A stretch of 36,798 nt of DNA from an uncultured Christensenella sp. (GTDB lineage: Bacteria > Bacillota > Clostridia > Christensenellales > UBA3700), in NCBI GenBank assembly GCA_910577845.1, contig CAJTNA010000014.1, positions 1 through 36,798 of the forward strand, read 5' to 3'. The notes beneath the pieces are model-generated. The model did not search any database and was not told the origin of the DNA. It worked only from the letters and a program-made list of their open reading frames with translations. A program made the translations under genes and the position numbers. Position 1 is the first letter of the stretch. Each line of letters opens with the position of its first letter. Shown piece by piece: positions 7,538 to 16,395 of this stretch.

Positions 7538-10500
7538 TTACTCAATTTCTTTCATTTTGTTTAGCAAGTTTTCATAAGTGTCAACAACTTCATATCTAAC
7601 ATTTTCTGCAAGTCTTAAATCATTGAATAACTTTCTCACGCATTCGGTTTTTGCTTTTTCAATTCCACGCAATTCCAATGATTCCATACTACCTTTTGTT
7701 TCTGCAACAAAATAAATATGTTTTATTCCCATATTGTCATTAAATGCTATCGCCCAATCAGGTGCATAATCACCAACTGGTGTTGGAATTTTGAATGTTC
7801 GTGGCAATTTTGCATAAACGCATACTTCGTCTGCTACATCAAGGTCTTCAGCAAATTTGCGTTCAACACTCTTTTCTGCTGAGCCATCTGTTGATACATA
7901 ATCTTGAATTGCTTTCTCAGCCCGGAACACCTTGTTAAAGTCAATTTTTGCTTGATTTGCAGTAAAAATATCATTATCATACTTGCCATCAGTAAGATTA
8001 TATGTTATATGGTCAACAATCATAGTTGCTTTTTGCTCATTAATTAGTTTTATAATTTTAGATATAAATTCTTCGGGATTAACCTTAAATTTGCCAAATA
8101 CATCAGCTCTTATGCCCTGCAAAATTCTTACTATTGATTTTCTTGTAAGGTTAGTTCCATCTTTAATCTTGCCAACAAGGTCATACTTTGCATTATTGCT
8201 AGCGGTATTTTTAACAGCCTTCGTATTTGTCTTTGATACACCAAATGATGCACCTTGATTAACTTGCAGTTCATCCATAGTTTTGCGTTGTTCACCAACT
8301 GTTATTGTGTATTTCAATTCTGAAACAAACAACTTTTCATTTATGGTTATAATTGCTTTTTGAATCAGTTCTTCACTATCAAAAGTAACGGTGTACGCAT
8401 ATTTATGATTGATTTGCTCCCACAATTTTTGAAATTCTTTTTTATAGAAATTATCATTAAGCGGGTTTTCTTTGACTGCTGGCTTGCGTCCATCTGCAAT
8501 GATGTCATCAAGCACTTTTTCATCAAATATGCCTTGTACTAATTTGTGTATACTTTCATTATATGGAGCTAAAATGTCTGGCATTTCTTTAAAAGTATTA
8601 TTTGCTTTATCTTCAAAATATTTATCAGTCAAATGATTTTCCTTGTTTAAATATCCACTAAATCTCAAATAACTTTGAATATCGCTTGCCATATCCTTAT
8701 CTACAACAATTTGACTTGTGCCATCGCTAACAACTTTATCCATAAAATATTCAATAGTTGCTTTTGTTGGTCTGTCTGCAAGATTGGCTTTTATGTCTTT
8801 TTGAATATCTGCAACGAAGTCCTTATAACTATCAGTTGCTACAACTGTTAGTTTGTTGACATTCAAAAATGTTGTCCTATCTTTACAATATTGTAAATCT
8901 ACTCTGTCGCCAAGCATATTTACAGCAATTCTAAGTCCACGACCAACTTCTTGCCTTTTTGCAACAGCAGAATCACCACCTGGCTTTAATGCACATATTT
9001 GAAATACATTTGGGTTATCCCAGCCTTCCCTCAGTGCAGAATGTGAGAAAATAAACCTTGTAGGCTCTTCAAAAGACAAAAGCCTTTCTTTGTTTTTTAG
9101 AATAAGGTCGTAAGCTGAAATATCATCTGAACCTTCGCCCTTTTTCTCGTTTGAGTCAATCATTCTACCAGTTTTCTTATCTATTGAAAAATACCCCTTA
9201 TGCGTGTCTTTAGTATCGATTTTTGATAGGTATTTTGCATAAGGAGTTTCTATCAAACTCAATTTTTCATTAAGTGCATTTGTATATTCTTCTTCAAAAA
9301 TCCTTGCATATTCGCCTTTTTCATCCGGCTGAGAATAATCTCGATAGTTTGCAACCTCATCAATGAAAAATAAAGATAAACACTTTATGCCTTTGTTATA
9401 CAGCATTTCTTCTTTCTCAAAATGCGATGCTATAGTCTCCCTTATTTGAATTCTTCTTATATCCTTGTCCGATATATCACCAACTACTTCACCAACGTGA
9501 ATAACCTCGCCGTTTAGGAATGTTATCGTGTTTGTAAATGGATTTATATCCGAAATAGTATAACCATTTTTATATTGCTCCATTTCATTAGATAAATGGT
9601 ATAAATTTTGCCCAACTGCAAGAATTCTTGTTTCACGGTTAATTGATTTATTGTAACTAATCTCAAATTCAATTTTTGCCATTGGAGGTTTTTTGCTTGA
9701 CAAAACTATATCTTGTAAATACAAATAACTATTTGTACCACGCAAGTTTTTAATTTCAAATCCTTTTACTTGAATTTTCTTTACCAAACTTTTATTGTAA
9801 GCATCTAGTGCATCAAGACAATACACTAAATTATGTTGCTTTTTGTGTGTTGCAGAAAAATTCATATTAAAAAGTGGATTAAACTTTTTAAGCGATGTTT
9901 GAGTTGCTTCGCCACCAAGTTTTTGTGGCTCGTCTATTATAAGGATAGGTCTTGTTTTGGCAACAACATCAATAGGCTTTCTTGATTGGAATTCGTCAAG
10001 CACCATATCAATTCTTCTTGCATCTTTACCTCGTGCATTAAATGCTTGGCTATTTATTATCATAACTTGAATTTTGTTTGAACTAGCAAAGCTATCCAAT
10101 TCACTAAGCCTTTTGCTATTGTAAATAAAATAATTTGCTTTTTTTCCATACTGCTCCATAAAATGGTCTTCCATCATAGAAAAAGATTTTTTAACACCTT
10201 CACGAATAGCAATGCTTGGCACAACTATAATAAATTTACTCCAACCATACAATTTATTTAATTCAAAAATGGTTTTTATGTACACATAAGTTTTGCCTGT
10301 TCCGGTTTCCATTTCAATGTCAAGGGAGCATTTACCTAGTCCACTTACAAGTTTATCCGACACCTTGTAGTTATTTGTCTTTTGAATGTCTTGAATATTA
10401 GATAAAATTTGACTTTCATCTAACAATATTTTTGCATTTTCAAAGCCTTCATCATTTATATCATAGGTATCAAAATAGCTAATCTGTTGAATACCATCAG

Positions 10501-10627
10501 ACTTTTTCTTAATACCTAAATCTCTTGTATATTGAATCATATCACAATAAGGTTGTCCTGCAAACACCTTGCATATATTGAATACTGCATCTTGTTGATA
10601 TGATTGTGTTTTAAATTTGAATTTCAT
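7538..10627 (-). CDS. res: Type III restriction enzyme, Res subunit
   Basis: Res is the ATP-dependent translocating and cleaving subunit that works with Mod. Walker A METGTGKT (106-113), Walker B DEPQ (232-235), the SATH motif (NFSATHKKQ) and motif VI (QEVGRGLRIAVN) form the helicase core. The C-terminal nuclease of type III enzymes is visible as GDYAPDWAIAF followed by YFVAETKGS (PD...ExK), so the catalytic residues appear intact. Its length (1029 aa) is normal for the family. Its ATG overlaps the stop of the 385-aa gene by 4 bases, implying translational coupling. In typical type III loci mod and res are adjacent; here another gene separates them. Confidence 0.92.
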   Translation of the reverse strand: MKFKFKTQSYQQDAVFNICKVFAGQPYCDMIQYTRDLGIKKKSDGIQQISYFDTYDINDEGFENAKILLDESQILSNIQDIQKTNNYKVSDKLVSGLGKCSLDIEMETGTGKTYVYIKTIFELNKLYGWSKFIIVVPSIAIREGVKKSFSMMEDHFMEQYGKKANYFIYNSKRLSELDSFASSNKIQVMIINSQAFNARGKDARRIDMVLDEFQSRKPIDVVAKTRPILIIDEPQKLGGEATQTSLKKFNPLFNMNFSATHKKQHNLVYCLDALDAYNKSLVKKIQVKGFEIKNLRGTNSYLYLQDIVLSSKKPPMAKIEFEISYNKSINRETRILAVGQNLYHLSNEMEQYKNGYTISDINPFTNTITFLNGEVIHVGEVVGDISDKDIRRIQIRETIASHFEKEEMLYNKGIKCLSLFFIDEVANYRDYSQPDEKGEYARIFEEEYTNALNEKLSLIETPYAKYLSKIDTKDTHKGYFSIDKKTGRMIDSNEKKGEGSDDISAYDLILKNKERLLSFEEPTRFIFSHSALREGWDNPNVFQICALKPGGDSAVAKRQEVGRGLRIAVNMLGDRVDLQYCKDRTTFLNVNKLTVVATDSYKDFVADIQKDIKANLADRPTKATIEYFMDKVVSDGTSQIVVDKDMASDIQSYLRFSGYLNKENHLTDKYFEDKANNTFKEMPDILAPYNESIHKLVQGIFDEKVLDDIIADGRKPAVKENPLNDNFYKKEFQKLWEQINHKYAYTVTFDSEELIQKAIITINEKLFVSELKYTITVGEQRKTMDELQVNQGASFGVSKTNTKAVKNTASNNAKYDLVGKIKDGTNLTRKSIVRILQGIRADVFGKFKVNPEEFISKIIKLINEQKATMIVDHITYNLTDGKYDNDIFTANQAKIDFNKVFRAEKAIQDYVSTDGSAEKSVERKFAEDLDVADEVCVYAKLPRTFKIPTPVGDYAPDWAIAFNDNMGIKHIYFVAETKGSMESLELRGIEKAKTECVRKLFNDLRLAENVRYEVVDTYENLLNKMKEIE

Positions 10628-11781
10628 ATTACCTCCAATTTGGATTGATAAACAACAAAACTCATTATTGTTATAAAAGACAATTCTTTCAATGATATAT
10701 TAGAATTTATTTTTGAGTATTTTTTTAAATAAGGCCTTAACTCATTCAGCCATTCTTGTAAATATATTTTTTCTGTAATTGTACCTATTATATTATGTTC
10801 GCAAGCAAGTTTATTAATAAGATAACCACAATTATTAAATTCAGAATATTCTATTGAATAATTAAAGTTTGGCACGACTAAATAATAAAAATTTTTAAAT
10901 CTTTCATAATTGTTATCTTTTAAATATAAATATAATTCGTCTAAACCTTTATTTAACAGTTGTTCATAATCTTGTTTCAATTTATTGATTTCAGATAGAT
11001 AATTGAATGTCATAATGTCTTGTGCCGTTAATAATGAAGAAGATAAGGCAGAAATTCCTTTTTTATCTTCAATATTTCCACATGATTTTATAATTTGTTT
11101 TAAATTATCAACTTTTTTATTAATTGTGTCATTATAGTCATAAGGTAATAATGAGATTTTATAATTTATTTTTGCCTTTTCATTATTTTTACATTTAATA
11201 ATTTTACACTTAATACTTTCAATATTATTGATATATAAATCCTCTATAAAATCTTCAAAATCTTTTATATTAATTTCAATATAATTACTATTATTATCAA
11301 CATCATCAGTTAAGTAATTTATAATGATATTTTGATTACCACGCCATAATATAGTAGGACAATAAGCAGTGCAATTATTAGTAAATGCCTTTTGTTTTTT
11401 ATCATCTAATGAAAGTGAATGAGGTAAAATTATTGCCCTTATAAATTTAAAATAATCATTATCATTTTTGTTTGACAAATTATGATATTTAAAAAGAATA
11501 TTTTCTTTCTGTTTTAGTTCAAAGCCATATTCTTTAGCAAGTTTTTCAAAACAATTTAGCATTAAATACGCATAATCAATCCACAAAATAAAACTATTTA
11601 TAGAAGATTGCGTAATATTTTCACCAAAATCAATATTATTTAAATTTTTTACAGAGTCAATCAATCTATCCATAACAGCAGTTGATATATTGTAATTTTT
11701 TATATCAATACTATATCTAAATTTATTTTTTGCAATCTCTGAATACAGGCTATATGCTTTATTTATATCAAGTCTCATCAA
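10624..11781 (-). CDS. Unrecognised 385-aa protein between Mod and Res
   Basis: I do not recognise this protein. It has no transmembrane segment or signal peptide, no Walker, nuclease or methyltransferase motif, and no cysteine clusters. It is rich in Asn, Ile, Leu, Tyr and Lys and looks mainly helical. It overlaps Mod by 4 bases at its start (ATGA) and Res by 4 at its end, so it should be made in step with both and may be a subunit or a specificity or inhibitor protein of the complex. By eye its base composition is more AT-rich than Mod or Res, suggesting a different origin. It does not resemble the DUF4391 protein, which is encoded elsewhere in this operon. A start at M2 (11778) is also possible. 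Confidence 0.7.
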   Translation of the reverse strand: MMRLDINKAYSLYSEIAKNKFRYSIDIKNYNISTAVMDRLIDSVKNLNNIDFGENITQSSINSFILWIDYAYLMLNCFEKLAKEYGFELKQKENILFKYHNLSNKNDNDYFKFIRAIILPHSLSLDDKKQKAFTNNCTAYCPTILWRGNQNIIINYLTDDVDNNSNYIEINIKDFEDFIEDLYINNIESIKCKIIKCKNNEKAKINYKISLLPYDYNDTINKKVDNLKQIIKSCGNIEDKKGISALSSSLLTAQDIMTFNYLSEINKLKQDYEQLLNKGLDELYLYLKDNNYERFKNFYYLVVPNFNYSIEYSEFNNCGYLINKLACEHNIIGTITEKIYLQEWLNELRPYLKKYSKINSNISLKELSFITIMSFVVYQSKLEVI

Positions 11782-13748
11782 ATCACTCTCCTTTTGGTGG
11801 TTGGTGAATAGGTTTCAAAGATTTGCTCAAAGTTGACGCTTACGCTGTCGGTAGCGATTGAACAATCTCTAAAAACTGCATAAAGTGGTTGCATTTTTGC
11901 TATTTCAGTAACCACATCATCGGTCAAGTCATTATCAAAACAACAAATAAGGTTTGGCTGACTATCATTATCGTATTCGCCAACTATAAATACTTTTTTG
12001 TTATTGATAATTTTCTCTTCAATTTTACTTGAAAGCAAAACACCCATATCAAGCATAACTTGAAATAGCACGTCTTCCGGTGTTCTATCTTCTTTAATAT
12101 TATCTTCTAGTCCAGTAAGCAAATCTTGAGTTATATCTTCAGGATTATAGTAAATATCTTTCATGCAACTGCTATCAAGTTTTAAAACACGGAAGCCAAT
12201 GTCCAATTTATAATTGACATTTGACAACTGACAATTATCATTTGTCACCTGTCCCTTGTTACTTGTCATTTGTTCCAATATTTTCTTTCCTGCTCTACGA
12301 ATTCTTTCTTTTCCTATTTCACAAATATTTTTATATCCCGCTTTAAATGCTTCCGATTTTTCATCACACTTTTCAGGTAATTGCACGCAAATATATTTTC
12401 TATTACCACCATCTTCGGCGTTTAATTGCATAACTGCGTGTGCAGTAGTTGCAGAACCACTGAAAAAGTCCATTATAAAACCATCATTTATATCTATCAA
12501 GTTCAATAAATATCTTATTAATTTTGAAGATTTAGGGAATGGGAAATAATCATTATTAAATATATTATAAATTTCAGATGTACCAGTTGCAGTTGTGCAT
12601 ACATCCATACCTATTATGTTTTTTGGAGGAACAGATGGCACTCGTGGATTCCCCTGATTATCAACAAGTTCATAATTCTTAAATTTAACAACTACTTTAC
12701 CTGCATTTTCTATGAACTCAATAAATTCATTTTGAATTCCCCACTCTGTTTTAGTTTTACTCCAACGCCAATTCCATAATTCATTTGATTTATGAGCTTC
12801 TCCACCTGGCCATATTTCTTTACCTTTATAAACTATAGGATAACATAGCGAATCAGTGTAATGAGATGGTGTAAATTTGCCATCTAACTTTTGCAAATAA
12901 TAACCCCCTCGTTCCTCAAAATACTTGTCTTTTAGAGTATAATTTTCATCATTTTTCTTTAATAACTTAATTTTAACATTTTCTTTATTCTTTGCAAAAA
13001 TCAAAATGTACTCTGTAACAGTAACAATACTAGTTCCTGTATTACTACCACCTGTACTTTGCCATATTAAATTAGATATAAAATTTTTCTCACCAAATAC
13101 TTCATTTCCCAACTTAATTAAATTATCAATTTCATTATCATCAATAGAGATAAAAATTACACCATCATCAGCAAGCAAATCCTTAGCTAGTTTTAATCTA
13201 GAATACATCATTGAAAGCCAATCAGAATGGAATCTACCATTGCTATCATTGTTTTGGAATAATTTATTACCTTGTTCATCATAGCTTTTACTTGCTTGCA
13301 AATATTCTTCTGCAGATGTTGCATAATCATCTTCATAAACAAAATCATTACCAGTATTATATGGTGGGTCTATGTAAATCATTTTTACTTTATTCAAATA
13401 TGTTTCACGCAAAAGTTTTAGGACATCCAAATTGTCTCCTTCAATATAAAGGTTTTGAGTGTTATCAAAGTCGACACTTTCCTCTCTACAAGGTCTAAGC
13501 GTTGCATTTATTGGTGAATTTGCAGTAAGTATTGCTTGTTTTTTGCCAGGCCAAGTCATAGTGTATCGTTCATCATTGTCTTCAACAACAATATCGCTCA
13601 ACTCCTGCTTTAGCAAATCAAAATCTATCATTTTAATCAACTTGCCATTATTATCAAATCCCTCAGTAACACAATCAGGGAATAACTCAGCAATCTTCCC
13701 AATATTCTCATTCACCAAATTTTCACTCTGCATTTTTAACTTTTCCAT
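11778..13748 (-). CDS. mod: Type III DNA adenine methyltransferase, Mod subunit
   Basis: Mod recognises the DNA site and transfers a methyl group from S-adenosylmethionine to adenine N6; with Res it forms the restriction complex. Motif IV IDPPYNTGNDF (DPPY at 127-130) precedes motif I DFFSGSATT (427-433), the beta-class order typical of type III Mod and related enzymes. The long variable part between them (about 230-410) should contain the target recognition domain. Residues about 480-505 (MTSNKGQVTNDNCQLSNVNY) are encoded by a repetitive stretch with recurring TTGTCA, which looks like a small in-frame repeat insertion. The start overlaps the STAS-HATPase gene by 26 bases. The frame is intact and all key motifs are present. 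Confidence 0.93.
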   Translation of the reverse strand: MEKLKMQSENLVNENIGKIAELFPDCVTEGFDNNGKLIKMIDFDLLKQELSDIVVEDNDERYTMTWPGKKQAILTANSPINATLRPCREESVDFDNTQNLYIEGDNLDVLKLLRETYLNKVKMIYIDPPYNTGNDFVYEDDYATSAEEYLQASKSYDEQGNKLFQNNDSNGRFHSDWLSMMYSRLKLAKDLLADDGVIFISIDDNEIDNLIKLGNEVFGEKNFISNLIWQSTGGSNTGTSIVTVTEYILIFAKNKENVKIKLLKKNDENYTLKDKYFEERGGYYLQKLDGKFTPSHYTDSLCYPIVYKGKEIWPGGEAHKSNELWNWRWSKTKTEWGIQNEFIEFIENAGKVVVKFKNYELVDNQGNPRVPSVPPKNIIGMDVCTTATGTSEIYNIFNNDYFPFPKSSKLIRYLLNLIDINDGFIMDFFSGSATTAHAVMQLNAEDGGNRKYICVQLPEKCDEKSEAFKAGYKNICEIGKERIRRAGKKILEQMTSNKGQVTNDNCQLSNVNYKLDIGFRVLKLDSSCMKDIYYNPEDITQDLLTGLEDNIKEDRTPEDVLFQVMLDMGVLLSSKIEEKIINNKKVFIVGEYDNDSQPNLICCFDNDLTDDVVTEIAKMQPLYAVFRDCSIATDSVSVNFEQIFETYSPTTKRRVI

Positions 13749-14736
13749 AATCTCCTCCTGATGATTTTGACGCTTTTTTTATTGCTCCTTTAATGCTTTT
13801 TGATTTACTTTCCGCCTTATTCTTAATTTTTTCCAAAACACTTCTAAAATTTGGCGTTTTATCAGTGCTAAATCTAATTGCAATTGCTGTACCATTGAAT
13901 TTAGTTTTATGTTCTTTTTCAACTAAACTATATTGATAACAATAATATCTTCTTGCGTAATTACCACTACAAATAATAAAACTTCCTTCATATGCTAATG
14001 CTAACTCTTTTGTCATATACAGCCCATATCCTGAATTTTTGTAATAATCATCTTTTTCAAGATAAGCATGATTTGACAAAGCACTCAATCCTGGTGTCAT
14101 TGCATATTTCATTAACACATCTTCTGGCAAATCTTTATATCTTTTACTCATGGCTTTTTGAATACCACACCCTTTATCAGCAATTGCAATTTCTATAAGA
14201 TTATGATTTGGCCAATATTGTGCACAAACATAAACGTCGTTTGTGTCTGCATGTTCATATACATTTCTAATCATCTCAAAAAAGCAATATTTAACATATT
14301 CCCCCAATTCTTTATCAAACTGAATCATTTCTGCTAATTTTTTTGCTTCTTGTTCTATCATATCGTAATCAGATTCTATAGAACCTTGTGATTCTAGACT
14401 AATTTTTGTAATGCATATGTACCTTCCTTGACGCCTATTTCCTTTTGCAACATCTCTAACAGGTGCATCACAAGTTTCATAAAATCCCATGTACTGCATA
14501 TATTTATCTGTATTTTCATTGTTTGGTATATAGCACTCGATATTTCCAAATTTATTTTTACATTCTTTAAGTGCAAGTGCAATTACCAGCATGTTAAAAG
14601 GATTAACTTCTTTTATTTCACTCAAATCCAAAATATTATTTTTTGAATTGCCACAAAAATTATATATGTCTATTAAATTTTTAAAGCAATCAATGTTTCC
14701 ACAAAATACATCATTCGATATTTTTAATGTTTCCAT
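13723..14736 (-). CDS. STAS-HATPase fusion protein (anti-sigma/GHKL type)
   Basis: The N-terminal part (about residues 1-110) looks like a STAS domain (NNILDLSEIKEVNPFNMLVI). The C-terminal part (about 120-310) is a GHKL/HATPase_c ATP-binding domain with N-box FFEMIRNVYEHA (N158), G1 box IADKGCGI (D187, G189, G191) and G2 box NSGYGLYMTKEL. There is no phosphoacceptor His domain, so it is closer to RsbW/anti-sigma or cytosolic GHKL proteins than to a histidine kinase. I chose ATG 14736 because AAAAGGA stands just before it; the in-frame ATG at 14775 has no ribosome binding site. Its 3' end overlaps mod. A role in sensing or in switching the system on is inference. The Lys/Ser-rich tail may be disordered. 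Confidence 0.75.
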   Translation of the reverse strand: METLKISNDVFCGNIDCFKNLIDIYNFCGNSKNNILDLSEIKEVNPFNMLVIALALKECKNKFGNIECYIPNNENTDKYMQYMGFYETCDAPVRDVAKGNRRQGRYICITKISLESQGSIESDYDMIEQEAKKLAEMIQFDKELGEYVKYCFFEMIRNVYEHADTNDVYVCAQYWPNHNLIEIAIADKGCGIQKAMSKRYKDLPEDVLMKYAMTPGLSALSNHAYLEKDDYYKNSGYGLYMTKELALAYEGSFIICSGNYARRYYCYQYSLVEKEHKTKFNGTAIAIRFSTDKTPNFRSVLEKIKNKAESKSKSIKGAIKKASKSSGGDYGKVKNAE

Positions 14737-14811
14737 AATATATTCCTTTTCAATTTTCTCTTTATTACTTCTCATCTTTTAGAATTATCCGTCTAGTTTT
14801 ATTTATTATTT

Positions 14812-15631
14812 TTAGGAGTTTGTATCTAATAATATTTTATTTGTAGCATTTGCATTTGGTATTACTTTTGTGCCTGTTGCTTTTTCAAACTCTTTTTTAG
14901 CATTATTTGCAACTTTTCCACCACGCCTTGCCACAATTTTACTTTCGTCAAATGTTTGTGGTTTTTCTTGTTGCGATAATGTTTTTGTTGTAAGTTCTGC
15001 AAGTTGATTAATAGTAAGTTCAATGTCTGTCATATTATTCCTAAGACTTTCTTTTTTTAATTTTTTAGATTTTTGTACTCCTTAACACTTAGTCCACTCC
15101 AAGCCTTTGTAAGTTCGTTTGTAAGAATGGCATAATCACTTTCTTTTTCAATCCCTCGTTCTTTCCATTCGTCAGTAAGTTCTTTGCGTATCTTGATAGA
15201 CAAAAGTCTTTGAGTTATCCATTCTGGAGAATAACCTTTCACGCGATAAAAATCAGCACCTCGTTGCATTGCTTTTCTGGGCCGGCAATTTCATCAAGTC
15301 TGTCACTTCCAACTTCAGCAAGCCAAAGTTTAAAAGGTTCGGCTTTTGGAGAAGGAATTGATTGAACAAGACGTAAAATACCTTTTGTATTTAAAACATC
15401 TTGCTTATAAAACTTACCATCTGCCGACTGCAATTTCAGTTGACTACAATTTGTAGTCAACTCACTACCTTCATTTTTTAATCTTGTTTTTAAAACACTC
15501 CAATATTTTCTTGGATTTGCACTATCTGTAAGTATTGCAACAACATCAACAACAGAAAAATACCAATCTTCCTCTTGCTCATTCCACTGCGTTCTTATTT
15601 TTCTAACTTCAAAAACTTTAATGTTTGACAT
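14812..15631 (-). pseudogene. BRO-family phage antirepressor, broken by two single-base deletions
   Basis: Three successive frames together read as one BRO-N/antirepressor-type protein. Frame one (15631-15239) has the BRO-N domain (DWYFSVVDVVAILTDSANPR, then LDEIAGPEK). Frame two (15269-15057) continues with MQRGADFYRVKGYSPEWITQ and KESDYAILTNELTKAWSG. Frame three (15050-14812) has MTDIELTINQLAELTTKTL and ARRGGKVANNAKKEFEKATG. The joins fall in an A-run (GAAAAGCAATG, near 15270) and in AAAAAATTAAAAAAAG (near 15050), where restoring one base each would rebuild the reading. Such genes are common in prophages and near restriction loci. It lies inside the operon between the DUF4391 gene and the STAS gene. 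True decay and homopolymer sequencing error are both possible, though the large neighbouring genes are intact. Confidence 0.8.
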
Positions 15632-15752
15632 AAAACTTTACTCTTTTCAAAGTGTTAATTTTGACTTGAAAAATTAAGAATTTATAGTCTGTTTTTTATA
15701 AACTTTTTGTTCCTTTTACAAAGACTAGCAGTTATTCAGAAATTCCTAACAA

Positions 15753-16388
15753 CTAGCTCTCCATCCTTTGTAAATCTTTTTTCATTTCTTTGACCTTGTC
15801 GTTTAACTCAATCTTTTTGTTTGGCTGTCTCTCTGCATCACGCATTTTTATTAATTTCTCAATTTCTGCCTTTTGCTTTTTAATCGCAGTCATTCTGTCA
15901 GCATATTGCTCAAAAATTTCTTCTTGTCTAAAAGAATATCCTGCCACATTTGTTACCATAAGTTTATAAACTTTTTCAAGTTTTGTTGTAAGTGGTAATT
16001 CTTGCTTAAAAGGCCCTTGCCATTCGCTTTCAAACGTCTTTAAAACTTTTATTTTTTCTTCTTGAAAAACTTTTAGCGATATAACATATTTTATTTCGTA
16101 ATTAAAATGCAACCTAAACAATATTTGAAAATTGATAAACTTATTCAATGCTTCAATAAAATTTATAGGAACTTCGCTTGTATTTAAGTGCATATCCATT
16201 ACATATATCTCTTTTACATTATCACTTGCATCCAGCTTTGTTCTCTCTGGTGACAATGTGTTAGAAAGCATAACGTCTATCACATTTTTTGCACTTGTTT
16301 TTATTTCTTTATCTGCCTTGATTGTGCGAAACAAATCAAGCATTTTAAATTTTAAATTCACAAAAGTTTGTTCACTATAATTAAACAT
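15753..16388 (-). CDS. DUF4391-like protein
   Basis: A 211-aa protein whose layout fits DUF4391: an N-terminal helical part, a central alpha/beta part (VKEIYVMDMHL, then FRLHFNYEIKYVISLKVF) and a charged coiled-coil C-terminus (about 165-211, AEIEKLIKMRDAERQPNKKI onward). DUF4391 genes are known beside helicase and type III restriction-modification genes; the biochemical role is not established. It starts 7 bases after the SNF2 helicase stop, so it is surely in the same transcript and likely a partner of that helicase. Family assignment is from memory of the domain pattern, not a search. Confidence 0.65.
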   Translation of the reverse strand: MFNYSEQTFVNLKFKMLDLFRTIKADKEIKTSAKNVIDVMLSNTLSPERTKLDASDNVKEIYVMDMHLNTSEVPINFIEALNKFINFQILFRLHFNYEIKYVISLKVFQEEKIKVLKTFESEWQGPFKQELPLTTKLEKVYKLMVTNVAGYSFRQEEIFEQYADRMTAIKKQKAEIEKLIKMRDAERQPNKKIELNDKVKEMKKDLQRMES

Positions 16389-16395
16389 AATTCTC

